DNA of 64,000 nucleotides, from the NCBI GenBank assembly GCA_902563575.1, contig CACEXV010000003.1, positions 1-64,000 of the forward strand. The letters run 5' to 3'. The notes below the pieces were generated by a model. The model had not been told where the DNA came from. It searched no databases and saw only the letters and a program-made list of their open reading frames with translations. A program made the position numbers and the translations under genes. Positions 8,272-18,912 of the stretch are shown piece after piece; the stretch's first letter is position 1, and every line of letters starts with the position of its first letter. Origin of the DNA: an uncultured Pelagibacteraceae bacterium. Lineage in GTDB: Bacteria; Pseudomonadota; Alphaproteobacteria; Pelagibacterales; Pelagibacteraceae.

Positions 8272-8945
8272 TGAGATCAACTGTAATTGTCTTTCCAGGT
8301 TCAAATTGCGACAGAGATATCGCTGTAGCTTTAAAGAAATTGCAATTTAAAAATGAGATGGTCTGGCACAAAGACAGCGAACTTCCAAAATCTGACTTAA
8401 TAGTTATTCCCGGAGGTTTTTCTTATGGTGATTATTTAAGATCAGGAGCAATTGCTGCTAAATCCACAATTTTAAAGGAAGTAATTAAATCGGCTGAAAG
8501 AGGATGTTTAATACTAGGTGTTTGTAATGGTTTTCAAATTTTGATCGAAACTGGTTTATTAAAAGGTGCACTATTAAGAAATAAGAACTTAAAATTTATA
8601 AATGATGATGTATATTTAAAAGTAAATAATAAAAATAGATTTTGTAAAAAATATTCAAATAATCAAATCATAAAACTTAATATTGCTCATAACGAGGGAA
8701 ATTATTTTACATCCTCTGATCATGTTAAAAACATGCAGGATCAAGAACTTATTGCTTTTCAATACTCAAATAATAAAGGAGATGTAAATGAAGATTATAA
8801 TCCTAATGGTTCAATGGCGAATATCGCTGGGATATTAAATGAAAAGAAAAATATATTAGGTATGATGCCTCATCCTGAAAGAATGACAGATAAATTAATT
8901 GTAAATGAGGACGGTCTAGGACTTTTCTCTAGCATTTTAAACTAA
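8271..8945 (+). CDS. purQ: FGAM synthase glutaminase subunit PurQ
   Basis: A 224-residue class I glutamine amidotransferase that supplies ammonia to PurL. The nucleophile elbow GVCNGFQ contains Cys85, and the His-Glu pair of the triad is in MPHPERM near residue 205. [16 protein letters not shown] (about 45-60) forms the oxyanion region. It overlaps purS and purL by one base each, as expected for subunits made in fixed ratio. Confidence 0.95.
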   Translation: MRSTVIVFPGSNCDRDIAVALKKLQFKNEMVWHKDSELPKSDLIVIPGGFSYGDYLRSGAIAAKSTILKEVIKSAERGCLILGVCNGFQILIETGLLKGALLRNKNLKFINDDVYLKVNNKNRFCKKYSNNQIIKLNIAHNEGNYFTSSDHVKNMQDQELIAFQYSNNKGDVNEDYNPNGSMANIAGILNEKKNILGMMPHPERMTDKLIVNEDGLGLFSSILN

Positions 8946-11125
8946 TGAAAATTTCAGACAACATAATTGAAAAACATGGATTAAAAAAAGATGAATTTCA
9001 AAAAATATCTAAACTTTTGAATAGAGAGCCAAATTTACTAGAATTGGGAGTTTTTTCTGCAATGTGGAATGAACATTGCTCATATAAATCCTCAAAACTT
9101 CATTTAAAAAAATTACCAACAAAAAATGAATACGTAATTCAAGGGCCAGGAGAAAATGCCGGGGTAATAGATATAGGAGATAACGATGCGATTGTTTTTA
9201 AGATTGAAAGTCACAATCACCCATCATTTATAGAACCATATCAAGGAGCTGCGACAGGAGTTGGTGGAATTTTAAGAGATGTTTTTACAATGGGTGCTAG
9301 ACCCATTGCTCTTTTAAATTCATTGCATTTTGGAGATATAACTAACAAAAAAACAAAAAGTTTATTGAATGGTGTTGTATCTGGAATTGGTGGTTACGGA
9401 AACTGTATAGGAATACCTACAGTTGGTGGTGAAACAAAATTTCATAAAAGCTATAATGAGAATATATTAGTAAATGCGATGGCTGTTGGCCATGCAGATA
9501 AAAGAAAAATTTTTTATTCTAAAGCTAGAGGTGTAAACAAGTCAGTTGTATATGTTGGCTCAAAAACCGGCAGAGATGGTATTCATGGTGCATCTATGGC
9601 ATCAGCAGAATTCGATGAAAAATCAGAAGAGAAAAAACCAACAGTTCAAGTCGGTGACCCATTTACTGAAAAATTGCTTTTGGAAGCATGCTTAGAATTA
9701 ATGAAAGATGACTCGATTATTTCGATTCAAGACATGGGTGCGGCTGGCTTAACCTCCTCGAGTGTAGAAATGGCATTTAAGGGAGGGCTAGGTATGGAAT
9801 TAGATTTAGAGAAGGTTCCGTGCAGGGAAAAAAACATGACGCCCTATGAAATGATGCTTTCAGAAAGTCAGGAGCGTATGCTTATTATTTTAAATGATGG
9901 AAAAGAGGCTAATGCAAAAAAAATTTTTGATAAATGGGATTTAGACTTTGTGGTAATAGGTAAAACAACTAATACTAATAAACTAACACTAAAATATAAT
10001 GATAAAGTTGAAGCAGATATACCAATTGAAGCTTTATCTTCAAAGGCTCCTATTTACGATAGAAAATGGAAAAAAACAAAAAAACAAAATAAAAAAAGGG
10101 ATTTGATTAAAACAATTAATCTCAGTTTTAGAGATGCAATATTCAAAATATTAAAATCTCCAAATCAGTCAAATAAAAGTTGGGTTACAAAACAATATGA
10201 TCAATTAGTAATGAATGATACATTGTTAAGATCAGGCTCTGACTCAGCAATTGTCAGAATACATAACAAAGAAAAGGCGATTGCTTTGACTGTAGACTCT
10301 TCTGCGAATTACTGTAATTCATACCCTTTGACTGGAGGTAAACAAATTGTTTGTGAAAGCTGGAGAAACTTAATATCTGTTGGTGCAAAACCTATATCTA
10401 TTACGAATTGTCTAAATTTTGGAAACCCAGAAAATCCTGAAATCATGGGGCAGCTTGTAGAAACAATAGACGGTATGAGGGAGGCGTGTGAATATTTAAA
10501 TTTTCCGGTAGTGTCAGGAAATGTATCACTTTACAATGGGACCAACAAAAAAAATATTTTTCCTACTCCAGTAATTGGAGGCGTTGGTTTAATTGAGAAT
10601 TTAAATAAAATTTCAGACCATAAATTTAAAAAGACTGGAAGTAAAATTTTAGTAATTGGTAAAACGTTTGGTCACCTTGACCAAACTGTATTTTCAAATG
10701 AAATTTTGTCGTTGAAAAACGGGCCACCACCAGAAATTAATCTCATTAACGAAAAAAATAATGGGGAAATTATATATGATTTTATAAAGAAAAATTTAGT
10801 AAACGCGGTTCACGATGTTTCGTCTGGGGGTATTATTTTGGCGCTTTTGGAGATGTCGATGCATTCTGGTATAGGCGCAAAAATTGCAAAACCTAAACAC
10901 TCCCTAAATCAATTTGAGTATTTTTTTGGTGAAGACCAGGGAAGATATATAATTGAAATTGATGAGCAGAATCTCAATAAAGTAGAGGAACTCCTTGAAA
11001 AAAGTAGCATTCATTATGACAAAATTGGCCATACTCAAATAGATGAATTTCAGATAGAAAAAGATTTTAGAGAAAAAATTATTGATTTGAATAAACTGAA
11101 CAATAAATGGTACAATAACTATTAA
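8945..11125 (+). CDS. purL: FGAM synthase large subunit PurL (short form)
   Basis: A 726-residue ATP-dependent synthetase that converts FGAR to FGAM in purine synthesis. It is the short PurL lacking the fused glutaminase domain. Characteristic segments are [12 protein letters not shown] (about 40), [11 protein letters not shown]-type loop ([20 protein letters not shown] near 87), [13 protein letters not shown] (near 259) and VHDVSSGGI (near 622). Together with adjacent purS and purQ it completes the three-subunit enzyme. Confidence 0.95.
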   Translation: MKISDNIIEKHGLKKDEFQKISKLLNREPNLLELGVFSAMWNEHCSYKSSKLHLKKLPTKNEYVIQGPGENAGVIDIGDNDAIVFKIESHNHPSFIEPYQGAATGVGGILRDVFTMGARPIALLNSLHFGDITNKKTKSLLNGVVSGIGGYGNCIGIPTVGGETKFHKSYNENILVNAMAVGHADKRKIFYSKARGVNKSVVYVGSKTGRDGIHGASMASAEFDEKSEEKKPTVQVGDPFTEKLLLEACLELMKDDSIISIQDMGAAGLTSSSVEMAFKGGLGMELDLEKVPCREKNMTPYEMMLSESQERMLIILNDGKEANAKKIFDKWDLDFVVIGKTTNTNKLTLKYNDKVEADIPIEALSSKAPIYDRKWKKTKKQNKKRDLIKTINLSFRDAIFKILKSPNQSNKSWVTKQYDQLVMNDTLLRSGSDSAIVRIHNKEKAIALTVDSSANYCNSYPLTGGKQIVCESWRNLISVGAKPISITNCLNFGNPENPEIMGQLVETIDGMREACEYLNFPVVSGNVSLYNGTNKKNIFPTPVIGGVGLIENLNKISDHKFKKTGSKILVIGKTFGHLDQTVFSNEILSLKNGPPPEINLINEKNNGEIIYDFIKKNLVNAVHDVSSGGIILALLEMSMHSGIGAKIAKPKHSLNQFEYFFGEDQGRYIIEIDEQNLNKVEELLEKSSIHYDKIGHTQIDEFQIEKDFREKIIDLNKLNNKWYNNY

Positions 11126-11355
11126 TGCCTTTGCCTTTAAATGATATAAAAAAATTAATTACAGAATCAATACCTGATGCATCTATTGAAATAAAAGATT
11201 TGGCCGGCGACAACAACCACTATTCCGCGGTGATAAAGTCAAGTATATTTAAAGGAATGAGTAAAATTGACCAACATAAAGCTGTTTATAAAGCGCTCAA
11301 AGGAAAAATGGGGAATGAATTGCATGCTTTTTCAATACAAACTAAGGAGAAATAA
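11125..11355 (+). CDS. BolA family protein
   Basis: A 76-residue BolA-like protein. The family helix-turn segment HKAVYKALKGKMGNELHAFSIQTK contains the conserved C-terminal histidine, and DNNHYSAVIKSSIFKGMSKIDQHK resembles the variable loop and core of BolA/YrbA proteins. BolA proteins bind a [2Fe-2S] cluster together with CGFS monothiol glutaredoxins, and the glutaredoxin gene follows immediately. The start overlaps the purL stop by one base. Confidence 0.88.
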   Translation: MPLPLNDIKKLITESIPDASIEIKDLAGDNNHYSAVIKSSIFKGMSKIDQHKAVYKALKGKMGNELHAFSIQTKEK

Positions 11356-11356
11356 T

Positions 11357-11674
11357 ATGTCAACAAATGATAAAATTAAAAATCTTATAAAAGAAAACAA
11401 GGTTTGTTTATTTATGAAAGGTACCCCAGATGCCCCTCAGTGTGGTTTTTCAATGACTGTTTCGAATGTATTAAAGCATTTAAAAGTTGATTTTAAAGGT
11501 ATTAATGTTTTAGATGATGAAGACATACGACAAGGTATAAAAGACTATAGTGATTGGCCAACTATACCACAATTGTACATCAATGAAGAATTTATAGGTG
11601 GATGTGACATTGTGAAAGAACTATTTGACAGTGGCGAGCTTAAAAAAGTCTTAGAAAAGAAAAAAATAATTTAA
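11357..11674 (+). CDS. grxD: Monothiol CGFS glutaredoxin (Grx4/GrxD type)
   Basis: A 105-residue glutaredoxin with the monothiol CGFS active site (C29 to S32) in GTPDAPQCGFS, the WPTIPQLYI cis-proline segment and the glutathione-binding GGCDI. CGFS glutaredoxins carry and transfer iron-sulfur clusters, usually with BolA partners. The start at 11357 is supported by an AAGGAG Shine-Dalgarno at 11344-11349; a longer in-frame reading would overlap bolA. Its stop codon abuts the convergent rpsD stop codon with no spacer. Confidence 0.92.
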   Translation: MSTNDKIKNLIKENKVCLFMKGTPDAPQCGFSMTVSNVLKHLKVDFKGINVLDDEDIRQGIKDYSDWPTIPQLYINEEFIGGCDIVKELFDSGELKKVLEKKKII

Positions 11675-12292
11675 TTAACGAGAGTAATATTCGATAACCA
11701 AACTTGGCTCCATGATAACTGGATAAGGTACTTCAGAAAATTTAGGCTTTCTTATTAATTTTACCAATTTGTTTTTATTATCCAAATTTATGTAATCAGG
11801 AATGTCTCTTTCTTTACTTTGTAAAGATCCGTCAATTATATTAAGTTTTTTTGATTTTTCATTCACCTCAATTACATCAGACTCTCTTACAACATAGCTT
11901 GAGATATTTACTTTTTTCTTATTAACTTTGATATGCCCATGATTTATTAGTTGTCGAGCAGAAAATACGGTTGGTGCGAGCTTTGCTCTATAGACAATAG
12001 TATCCAATCTACTCTCAAGTAATGCGATCAAGTTTTCAGTTGTGTCGCCTTTTTTTGCTAAAGCTTTTTTATAAATATTTCTGAATTGCCTCTCATTAAT
12101 ATTTCCGTAATAAGCTTTAAGTCTTTGTTTTGCTTGAAGTTGTATTCCGTAATCAGTTGGTTTGCCTTTTTTGTTTTGACCATGTTGTCCTGGAGGATAT
12201 GCTCTAACATTAAATGGGCTTTTGGGTCTACCCCATAAATTTGCTTTTAATCTTCTATCAACCTTATGTTTAGAGTTTAATCTTTTTGTCAT
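11675..12292 (-). CDS. rpsD: 30S ribosomal protein S4
   Basis: A 205-residue primary 16S rRNA-binding protein that nucleates small-subunit assembly. It has the S4 RNA-binding domain (about 94-155, including [28 protein letters not shown]) and the [21 protein letters not shown]-terminus, without zinc-binding cysteines, as is usual in alphaproteobacteria. It is a lone ribosomal gene, downstream of the TrmJ-like gene and probably with its own promoter. Confidence 0.97.
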   Translation of the reverse strand: MTKRLNSKHKVDRRLKANLWGRPKSPFNVRAYPPGQHGQNKKGKPTDYGIQLQAKQRLKAYYGNINERQFRNIYKKALAKKGDTTENLIALLESRLDTIVYRAKLAPTVFSARQLINHGHIKVNKKKVNISSYVVRESDVIEVNEKSKKLNIIDGSLQSKERDIPDYINLDNKNKLVKLIRKPKFSEVPYPVIMEPSLVIEYYSR

Positions 12293-12303
12293 ATAATCAG
12301 GTC

Positions 12304-12333
12304 TGTTTACTAGATTTAATAGACATATGTCAA
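12304..12333 (-). promoter_or_regulatory. Candidate promoter for rpsD
   Basis: On the minus strand a perfect TTGACA (12328-12333) overlaps the last codons of the TrmJ-like gene and is followed about 18 bases later by TAAACA, a weak -10. The 37-base gap ahead of rpsD would give a short leader. The -35 match is clear and the -10 match is poor, so this is tentative. Confidence 0.35.
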
Positions 12334-13058
12334 TTATCCTTTTTTTTTTTATTTTTAGCTAAACTTGCAAAAATACTCGATAATATCCTTAATTCTTTAT
12401 CACTAGGTAAAATTCGATAAAAAAAGTTATTGATGTTTTTGATCATTGAATTCTTTTTTTGCAGAGGCGAAAAAAAATTTTTATTGTCCAAATATTTAAA
12501 AAGCAAATCTAAAACCTTATTAATTTCTGCTTTTTTTGCTATATTGAATTTAGTTTTTTTTTCAGACTTTTTTTTTCTCAAAAGTTTATAAATTTCAAAT
12601 GCTACGATAGCTATTGAATGAGATAGGTTTAAAGATCTAAAATTATCACTGCTAGGGATTGTGACAACATAATTTGAATACGATAAGTCGGCATTGGATA
12701 GTCCAGAGGCCTCAGGTCCAAACATTAAGCCAATATTTAAGTCTTTTTTTTTCTTCAAGATCCTAGTGAAATCCTCTAGTGATATAAATCTTTTATTTAT
12801 ATCTCTTTTCCGAGCGCTAAAAGCAAATACTATATTAAATTTTTTAAGAGCTGCTTTTGTGTTGTAAAAAATTTTTGCCTTATCTAAGACATCAGAAGCT
12901 CCAACCGAAGTTGCTTTTGCTTTCTCATTTGGCCAGCCGTCTCTAGGTTCTATAATTATAATTTTTGAAAATCCAAAATTTTTTATAGATCTTGCCGCTG
13001 CACCTATATTTTCTCCAATTTGTGGTTTAACCAAAACAAACTGAAAATTATTTTTCAT
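12330..13058 (-). CDS. SPOUT RNA 2'-O-methyltransferase, TrmJ-like
   Basis: A 242-residue SPOUT-class methyltransferase. It starts with [23 protein letters not shown], the family's N-terminal signature. It has the knotted SAM-binding elements [14 protein letters not shown] (about 108-121) and [19 protein letters not shown] (about 132-150). TrmJ enzymes methylate the ribose at tRNA position 32; a related rRNA target cannot be excluded. It overlaps cimA by 11 bases. Confidence 0.85.
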   Translation of the reverse strand: MKNNFQFVLVKPQIGENIGAAARSIKNFGFSKIIIIEPRDGWPNEKAKATSVGASDVLDKAKIFYNTKAALKKFNIVFAFSARKRDINKRFISLEDFTRILKKKKDLNIGLMFGPEASGLSNADLSYSNYVVTIPSSDNFRSLNLSHSIAIVAFEIYKLLRKKKSEKKTKFNIAKKAEINKVLDLLFKYLDNKNFFSPLQKKNSMIKNINNFFYRILPSDKELRILSSIFASLAKNKKKKDN

Positions 13059-14652
13059 TTAAATTTTCAGGTGCTTTTTCTTTAAACAATTTATATTCCA
13101 AACTATCAATTAAAGCCTTAAATGAGGCCTCTATTATGTTTTGTGAAACGCCAATTGTAAACCAGCTGATTCCAGATTTATCTGTACTTTCAATCATTAC
13201 TCTAGTCGTTGCTCCGGTTCCTGTATTTAAAATTCTAACTTTGTAATCTAATAATTTTAAATCTGTTAAATATTTGTAATATTTATCAACTTTTTTGAAA
13301 TTTGATCTTATGGCATTATCAAGTGCGTTTACCGGTCCATTTCCTGAACCTTGACACTTAACCTCTTTTTTATCAATTATAAATGTAACTTCTGCGGTTG
13401 TTTTTAAATCCGTGTCTTTTTTAACATTTACAATATAGTTTTTTACCTTCAGATACTCTGGTAGTTTACCTAAAAGTTTGTTTGCTAGGAGCTCAAATGA
13501 TGCGTCTGCTCCATCGTATGAATAGCCGGAAAATTCTCTCTCTTTTACCTCTTCTAAAATTTTTAGTACTTTTGGGTCCTTAGAATTAATTTTAATTCCA
13601 TAATTTTCTAGTCTGGATAAGATATTTGCTCTTCCAGCCTGGTTCGATATGATTATGTTTCTATGATTACCAACAAGTTTAGGATCTATATGCTCATAAG
13701 TTTTTGGATCTTTTTTTACAGCAGAAACATGTAAGCCACCTTTATGAGAGAATGCAGAACCACCAACATATGCCATATTTTTATTAGGTTTCTTGTTTAA
13801 GATTTCATCAAGATATCTTGAACATTCCGTCAAAGAGGAAAGCTTTTTTTTATTAATATTTAAATCGAATTTGTCTTTAAAGGTTTTTTTCAAAAAGAGG
13901 GTTGGAATTATAGATATTAGGTTAGCGTTACCGCATCTCTCACCAAGTCCATTTATTGTTCCTTGGATTTGTCTCGCTCCAGCAAGTACAGCTGTTAAAG
14001 AATTGCTCACTGCATTTTCAGTATCATTATGTGCATGTATACCTAAATTTTTACCTGGAATTTTTTTAGCAACTTCACTTACTATTTCCCCAATTTCGTT
14101 TGGAAGTGTGCCTCCATTAGTATCGCAAAGGACAACCCATCTAGCGCCCTCATCGTAAGCTTGCTTAAGACAAGCTAAAGCATAATTTGGATTGTTTTTA
14201 TAACCGTCAAAAAAGTGCTCAGCATCAAATAAAAATTCTTTTTTATTTTTTACAAAATGTTTTGCAGTCTCTTTAATATTATTTAGATTTTCTTTATTAT
14301 CGATTCCTAATGCAGTTTTTACATGGAAATCCCAAGTCTTTCCAACAACACACACTGTTTTACAATCAGCATTTATTAAAGGAGATAGACCCGGATCATT
14401 ATCTGCACTAAAACCAGTTTTTTTAGTCATTCCAAATGCTGTAAATTTAGATTTACCAAGATCTAAAGACTTATCAAAAAATTTAGTATCCACAGGATTT
14501 GCTCCTGGCCAACCACCCTCTATATAATCGATCCCGATATTTGATAAAATTTTTGCTATTTTTGTCTTATCTTCTAAAGAAAAATCAACTCCCTCTGTTT
14601 GGGCGCCATCTCTCAAGGTTGTGTCAAAAATATATACTTTGTCTTTGCTCAT
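13048..14652 (-). CDS. cimA: (R)-citramalate synthase
   Basis: A 534-residue member of the isopropylmalate/homocitrate synthase family. It condenses acetyl-CoA with pyruvate to citramalate for threonine-independent isoleucine synthesis. The TIM-barrel begins FDTTLRDGAQTEGVDFS (9-25). The metal-ligand motif GIHAHNDTENAVSNS and GLGERCGNANL are present, and a C-terminal LeuA regulatory domain follows residue 400. The E-G-V-D-F form of the N-terminal motif points to CimA rather than LeuA. The four-base overlap with cysS indicates co-transcription. Confidence 0.88.
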   Translation of the reverse strand: MSKDKVYIFDTTLRDGAQTEGVDFSLEDKTKIAKILSNIGIDYIEGGWPGANPVDTKFFDKSLDLGKSKFTAFGMTKKTGFSADNDPGLSPLINADCKTVCVVGKTWDFHVKTALGIDNKENLNNIKETAKHFVKNKKEFLFDAEHFFDGYKNNPNYALACLKQAYDEGARWVVLCDTNGGTLPNEIGEIVSEVAKKIPGKNLGIHAHNDTENAVSNSLTAVLAGARQIQGTINGLGERCGNANLISIIPTLFLKKTFKDKFDLNINKKKLSSLTECSRYLDEILNKKPNKNMAYVGGSAFSHKGGLHVSAVKKDPKTYEHIDPKLVGNHRNIIISNQAGRANILSRLENYGIKINSKDPKVLKILEEVKEREFSGYSYDGADASFELLANKLLGKLPEYLKVKNYIVNVKKDTDLKTTAEVTFIIDKKEVKCQGSGNGPVNALDNAIRSNFKKVDKYYKYLTDLKLLDYKVRILNTGTGATTRVMIESTDKSGISWFTIGVSQNIIEASFKALIDSLEYKLFKEKAPENLNEK

Positions 14653-16001
14653 TTATATTTCCACTCAGTTTTATCTTTTTTGTCCTCAATTACAATTCCC
14701 TCTTTATCCAATTCTCCTCTAATTTCATCAGCTAACTTATAATTACCAGTATTTTTTGCATTTTGTCTTTTATTTATCAAATCGAGAATTTCAGTTTTGG
14801 TAATTTTTACTTTAGTGCTTTTATATTTGTTCCTTGTCTCTAAATTTTCTTCAAATAAACCAATCAACCGGCATGCTTTATTAAATTCTTTTTTCTTATT
14901 GATATCGCCACTTTGACACTTCTTAAATAAATTATGTAATTTTGAAATATAAAGAGGAGTGTTAAGATCATCCAATAGATCTTGAAAACAATTTGGGATC
15001 TCAGAATTAATTTCAGAAGAATACATTGTGTACCATTTATCCAAAACTTTTGACTGCTCTAATAGAAGATCATCATTCCAATCCAAAGGTTGTTTGTATT
15101 GAGCGCTAAGTAAAGCCAGCCTAACAACTTGTCCTGAATATTTTTTTGAAGCTTCCTTAATAGTTGTTATGTTACCAACTGATTTTGACATTTTTTGTTT
15201 ATTGTATGTGATAAATCCGTTATGTATCCAATAATTTGCTAACTTCTTTGAATTATTATTTGCACATGATTGTGCTATTTCATTTTCATGATGAGGAAAA
15301 ATTAGATCCAATCCTCCTCCATGGATATCAAAATGTTTTCCTAAATATTTTTCACTCATTACAGAGCACTCTAAATGCCATCCTGGTCTACCTCTCCCCC
15401 ATGGAGATTCCCAACCTGGTTCTTTATCTAAAGACGGTTTCCATAAAACAAAATCTAAAGGATCTTTTTTAAACTCTGAAACTTTTACTCGCGCACCAGA
15501 CACAAGCTCATCTAAATTTTTATTAGAGAGTTTTCCGTAATTTTTAAATGATGATACCATAAAATATACATGTCCTTTATTTTCGTACGCAGCCCCCTTC
15601 TTTATTAAATCCTTAGTCATAGAAATCATCTCATCTACATGCTCTGTGGCTTTTGGTTCATTTGAAGGCTTAAGACAAAATAAGCTCTTACAATCAGAAT
15701 GAAAATTATTGGTCACCTCTAAAGTTAATTCAGAAATTGATTTCTTTGTTTTGTTCGATGCTTCAATAATTTTGTCATCTATATCTGTAATATTTCTTAC
15801 ATAAGCAACTTTATCCTTACCGAATAACTCTATTAAAACCCTGTACAATAAATCAAAAACGACGAGTGCTCGACCATTACCAACATGAGGATCGTCATAG
15901 ACAGTGGGTCCACAAACATATAGAGAGATTTTTTTAGGATTTATAGGAATAAAAATTTCTTTTTTATTTGATAAAGAATTTGTTATTTGAAGATTATTCA
16001 T
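14649..16001 (-). CDS. cysS: Cysteinyl-tRNA synthetase
   Basis: A 450-residue class I aminoacyl-tRNA synthetase. The zinc ligand motif YVCGPTVYDD is followed by a HIGH-type motif HVGNGR (about 39-44). GWHLECSVM and GGGLDLIFPHHENE contain the other zinc and substrate residues, and KMSKSVGN (about 270) is the KMSKS loop. The C-terminal anticodon region is short, ending near DEIRGELDKEGIVIED. It overlaps nadE by eight bases. Confidence 0.96.
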   Translation of the reverse strand: MNNLQITNSLSNKKEIFIPINPKKISLYVCGPTVYDDPHVGNGRALVVFDLLYRVLIELFGKDKVAYVRNITDIDDKIIEASNKTKKSISELTLEVTNNFHSDCKSLFCLKPSNEPKATEHVDEMISMTKDLIKKGAAYENKGHVYFMVSSFKNYGKLSNKNLDELVSGARVKVSEFKKDPLDFVLWKPSLDKEPGWESPWGRGRPGWHLECSVMSEKYLGKHFDIHGGGLDLIFPHHENEIAQSCANNNSKKLANYWIHNGFITYNKQKMSKSVGNITTIKEASKKYSGQVVRLALLSAQYKQPLDWNDDLLLEQSKVLDKWYTMYSSEINSEIPNCFQDLLDDLNTPLYISKLHNLFKKCQSGDINKKKEFNKACRLIGLFEENLETRNKYKSTKVKITKTEILDLINKRQNAKNTGNYKLADEIRGELDKEGIVIEDKKDKTEWKYK

Positions 16002-16731
16002 TGAATTTGCAAACTGGTATAGGATTCATTTTGTGTAAATTTTTTTCTCTAATCTTTAAATATTTTTGATAGTTAGGATCATTTTTGTTCGCCATTGCCT
16101 TCTCTAGGTCTTCATAGCTCATTCCTAACTGTTGTACATCATTTCTTCCATCATCCCATAATCCATCTGTTGGCTGAGATTTGATTATTTTGTCAGACAC
16201 ACCAAGGTGCCTCCCAAGTTCCCAGACTTGGGTTTTTGTACAATCAGCTATGGGTGATATATCAACCCCACCATCGCCATATTTAGTATAGAAACCAACG
16301 CCAAAATCCTCAACTTTGTTTCCGGTGCCTACTACTAGACCAGAATTGGCTGCGGCCACTTGATATAAAGTTGCCATTCTTAGTCTTGCTCTAGAATTAG
16401 CAAAACCGTGTTCATTTTCAAAATTGTTAAGCACGTTAGAGAATGAATTAAATATTTTATCCATTTCTATTAAATGATATTCAACATTATTGAAATTTTT
16501 TTTAAGCCACTCTGCATGCATTAAGCTCAAATCGTGTTGAGTTTTTATTTGCTTAATTGGCATTGTTAACACAATCGTTTTTCTACCAGTTTTTGCGCAA
16601 AGCGTACTAACTACCGATGAGTCAATTCCTCCGGATATTCCAACAACCAAAGATTTTGGATTAAATGATGTAGTATCACAATAATTATTGATCCAATCAG
16701 TGATTATTTTTTCTCTTTTTTTTACATCCAT
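15994..16731 (-). CDS. nadE: NH3-dependent NAD synthetase
   Basis: A 245-residue enzyme that amidates deamido-NAD, the last step of NAD synthesis. The PP-loop SGGIDSSV (33-40) binds ATP. ANSRARLRMATLYQVAA and VGTGNKVEDFGVGFYTKYGDGGVDISPIADCTK are the deamido-NAD site. There is no glutaminase domain, so free ammonia is the expected nitrogen donor. First gene of the nadE-cysS-cimA-trmJ-like-rpsD string. Confidence 0.94.
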   Translation of the reverse strand: MDVKKREKIITDWINNYCDTTSFNPKSLVVGISGGIDSSVVSTLCAKTGRKTIVLTMPIKQIKTQHDLSLMHAEWLKKNFNNVEYHLIEMDKIFNSFSNVLNNFENEHGFANSRARLRMATLYQVAAANSGLVVGTGNKVEDFGVGFYTKYGDGGVDISPIADCTKTQVWELGRHLGVSDKIIKSQPTDGLWDDGRNDVQQLGMSYEDLEKAMANKNDPNYQKYLKIREKNLHKMNPIPVCKFNE

Positions 16732-16761
16732 AATTAATACACTCCTCTTTATTAAGGTTAT

Positions 16762-16790
16762 GTCTTAATAATTACAATAATTATTAAGAC
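16762..16790. terminator. Hairpin at the end of the DAHP synthase gene
   Basis: GTCTTAATAATTA and its exact complement flank a CAA loop: a perfect 13-bp stem with a 3-base loop. One arm contains the stop codon and last bases of the DAHP synthase gene (ends 16784); the other lies in the gap before nadE. No T-run follows on the minus strand, so it is either a non-canonical terminator or a 3'-end stabiliser that separates aro from the nadE operon. Confidence 0.5.
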
Positions 16791-18166
16791 GCGGCTTGAA
16801 TAATTTTTTTAGAATATTTTGAATTTTTCTTAATTTCCTCAGAAATTAAAAAGGCTAGCTCTAATGCTTGTGTGGCATTTAGTCTAGGATCGCAATGAGT
16901 TCTGTATCGATTCGATAAATCTCGTTCAGAAATTTTTTGTGCTCCTCCCGTGCACTCGGTCACATCTTGCCCAGTCATTTCTACGTGTAAACCACCTGCA
17001 TAAGTTCCCTCTGCCTGATGTATGGAGAATACATTTTTAACCTCTTTCAGTACATTGTCAAAAGGTCTTGTTTTGAAACCAGTTGCAGCTTTAATTGTAT
17101 TGCCGTGCATAGGGTCGCAAGACCAAATCACTTTCAAGCCCTCTTTTTTGATAAATCTTATTAATTTAGGTAGATATTTTTCAACATTGTCTGCTCCAAA
17201 TCTAGATATCAATGTTAGCCTACCTGGTTCATTATCAGGATTTAAGATATTACATAATTTTATTAACTCTTCAGGTTTAAGAGTTGGTCCGCACTTTAAA
17301 CCTATAGGATTTTTTATTCCCCTGCAAAATTCAACATGTGCCCCATCTGGTTGTCTTGTTCTGTCCCCAATCCAAACAAAGTGTGCTGAAGTATCATGGT
17401 ACTCACCAGTAGTAGAGTCTACTCTTGTCATTGCTTCTTCAAATGGAAGTAAAAGTGCTTCATGTGAAGTGTAAAAATTTACAGTCCTCAGTTTTCTATT
17501 TGTGTCAGGATTTATTCCACAAGCTTCCATAAAAGAGAGAGCATCGCTAATTTTATCCTCTATCTCTTTATATTTGCCTTTAGTTTTTTCATTTATGAAA
17601 CCCAGGTTCCATAAGTGAACCTGTCTTAAATCTGCAAAACCTCCTTGCGAAAAAGCTCTTAATAAATTTAATGTGGATGCCGATTGCGAGTATGATCTAA
17701 ATAATCTTTTTGCATCTGGCTGTCTCGCTTTTTCTGTAAATTCCATTCCGTTAATGTTATCACCAAGGTAGCTTGGAAGTTCCTTCCCATTTTTTTTCTC
17801 TGTTGGGGCGCTTCTAGGTTTTGAAAATTGTCCAGCTATTCTTCCAACTTTAACTACAGGTAATGAAGCAGAGTAAGTTAAAACTAATGACATCTGAAGT
17901 ATTGCTTTAAAAGTATCTCTTATGTTATCTGGCTGAAATTCAGCAAAACTTTCTGCACAATCACCTCCTTGCAATAAAAACGCTTTACCTTCAACAACTT
18001 GCGCAAGCGCTTTTTTTAACGATCTTGTCTCTCCTGCAAATACTAATGGCGGGTAAGATTTTATCTTACTTAGAACTAAATCGAGTTCTTTCTGGTCAGC
18101 GTAGTTTGGAAGATGCTTCGCAGGGTAATTTTTCCAGCTATTTAAAGTCCATTTTTTCATATTCAA
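16784..18166 (-). CDS. 3-deoxy-7-phosphoheptulonate synthase, class II
   Basis: A 460-residue plant-type (class II) DAHP synthase, the first step of the shikimate pathway (PEP plus erythrose-4-phosphate). Class II segments are all present: [11 protein letters not shown] (about 80-90), [48 protein letters not shown] and [15 protein letters not shown]. Cys87 in GGDCAE is the usual metal ligand. The gene's end forms one arm of a strong hairpin. Confidence 0.93.
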   Translation of the reverse strand: MNMKKWTLNSWKNYPAKHLPNYADQKELDLVLSKIKSYPPLVFAGETRSLKKALAQVVEGKAFLLQGGDCAESFAEFQPDNIRDTFKAILQMSLVLTYSASLPVVKVGRIAGQFSKPRSAPTEKKNGKELPSYLGDNINGMEFTEKARQPDAKRLFRSYSQSASTLNLLRAFSQGGFADLRQVHLWNLGFINEKTKGKYKEIEDKISDALSFMEACGINPDTNRKLRTVNFYTSHEALLLPFEEAMTRVDSTTGEYHDTSAHFVWIGDRTRQPDGAHVEFCRGIKNPIGLKCGPTLKPEELIKLCNILNPDNEPGRLTLISRFGADNVEKYLPKLIRFIKKEGLKVIWSCDPMHGNTIKAATGFKTRPFDNVLKEVKNVFSIHQAEGTYAGGLHVEMTGQDVTECTGGAQKISERDLSNRYRTHCDPRLNATQALELAFLISEEIKKNSKYSKKIIQAAS

Positions 18167-18231
18167 CTGTTGATATATATATAATGCTCTTTAATATTTT
18201 CCAAGATACATTTAAGAATTAATTTTACTTT

Positions 18232-18912
18232 ATGAGAAAATACCCTGAAATTATCAAAAAAAGAACTGAAAATCAGTTGATCAAATCATTTATTGAGCAA
18301 TTTGAAAAAGTCATTTCCGGGTCAAATTATAAGAATAAAAGATTTAGCTTTGTACTGACCGGTGGAAATAGTCCAAAAAAATTATACAAAAAGTTAAGTG
18401 TTAGTATCAAAAATTGGAAAAATATAGATTTTTTTTGGGGAGATGAAAGAATAGTTTCCAAGAACTCTATAAATTCGAATTACAATTTAGTAAACAAATT
18501 TCTATTCAACAATAATGAAATAAAAAAGAAACAAGTATTTTCAATCAAAACTAATTTGAAAGATATGAGTTTGATTGTTAGAAATTATGAAAATAGTATT
18601 AAAAACTATTTTAAAAAGAAATTAAAAAGTTTTGATTTAATAATTTTAGGTATGGGAAATGATGGCCATATTGCATCTATTTTTTTTGATGACAAAAAAA
18701 TTAAAAACAAGTCTTTAGTTAGAGGTATAGTTCGAAATGATTTTTATCGAGTAACTTTAGGTATTGATTTAATTAATAAATCAAAAAGAATATGGTTATG
18801 GCTTCCGACAAGAAAAAAAACGAGATTATATCATTCTTTAAAAAACAAAAAAAATATCCCTGTAAGTTTATTGAACAAAAAAAAATTAAAAGTATTTTCT
18901 ATTCAACAGTGA
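18232..18912 (+). CDS. pgl: 6-phosphogluconolactonase
   Basis: A 226-residue enzyme hydrolysing 6-phosphogluconolactone to 6-phosphogluconate. Family motifs are VLTGGNSPKKLYKKL (about 43-57), FFWGDERIVSKNSINSNYN (about 67-85) and DLIILGMGNDGHIASIF (about 134-150), which holds the catalytic histidine. No zwf or other Entner-Doudoroff or pentose phosphate gene adjoins it. Its 3' end overlaps the convergent glmS by 14 bases. Confidence 0.88.
   Translation: MRKYPEIIKKRTENQLIKSFIEQFEKVISGSNYKNKRFSFVLTGGNSPKKLYKKLSVSIKNWKNIDFFWGDERIVSKNSINSNYNLVNKFLFNNNEIKKKQVFSIKTNLKDMSLIVRNYENSIKNYFKKKLKSFDLIILGMGNDGHIASIFFDDKKIKNKSLVRGIVRNDFYRVTLGIDLINKSKRIWLWLPTRKKTRLYHSLKNKKNIPVSLLNKKKLKVFSIQQ

Noticed and set aside
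17022-17474. A 150-codon open frame antisense to DAHP synthase
   Set aside because: The opposite strand is a strongly conserved enzyme; the frame has no ribosome site or recognisable protein features.
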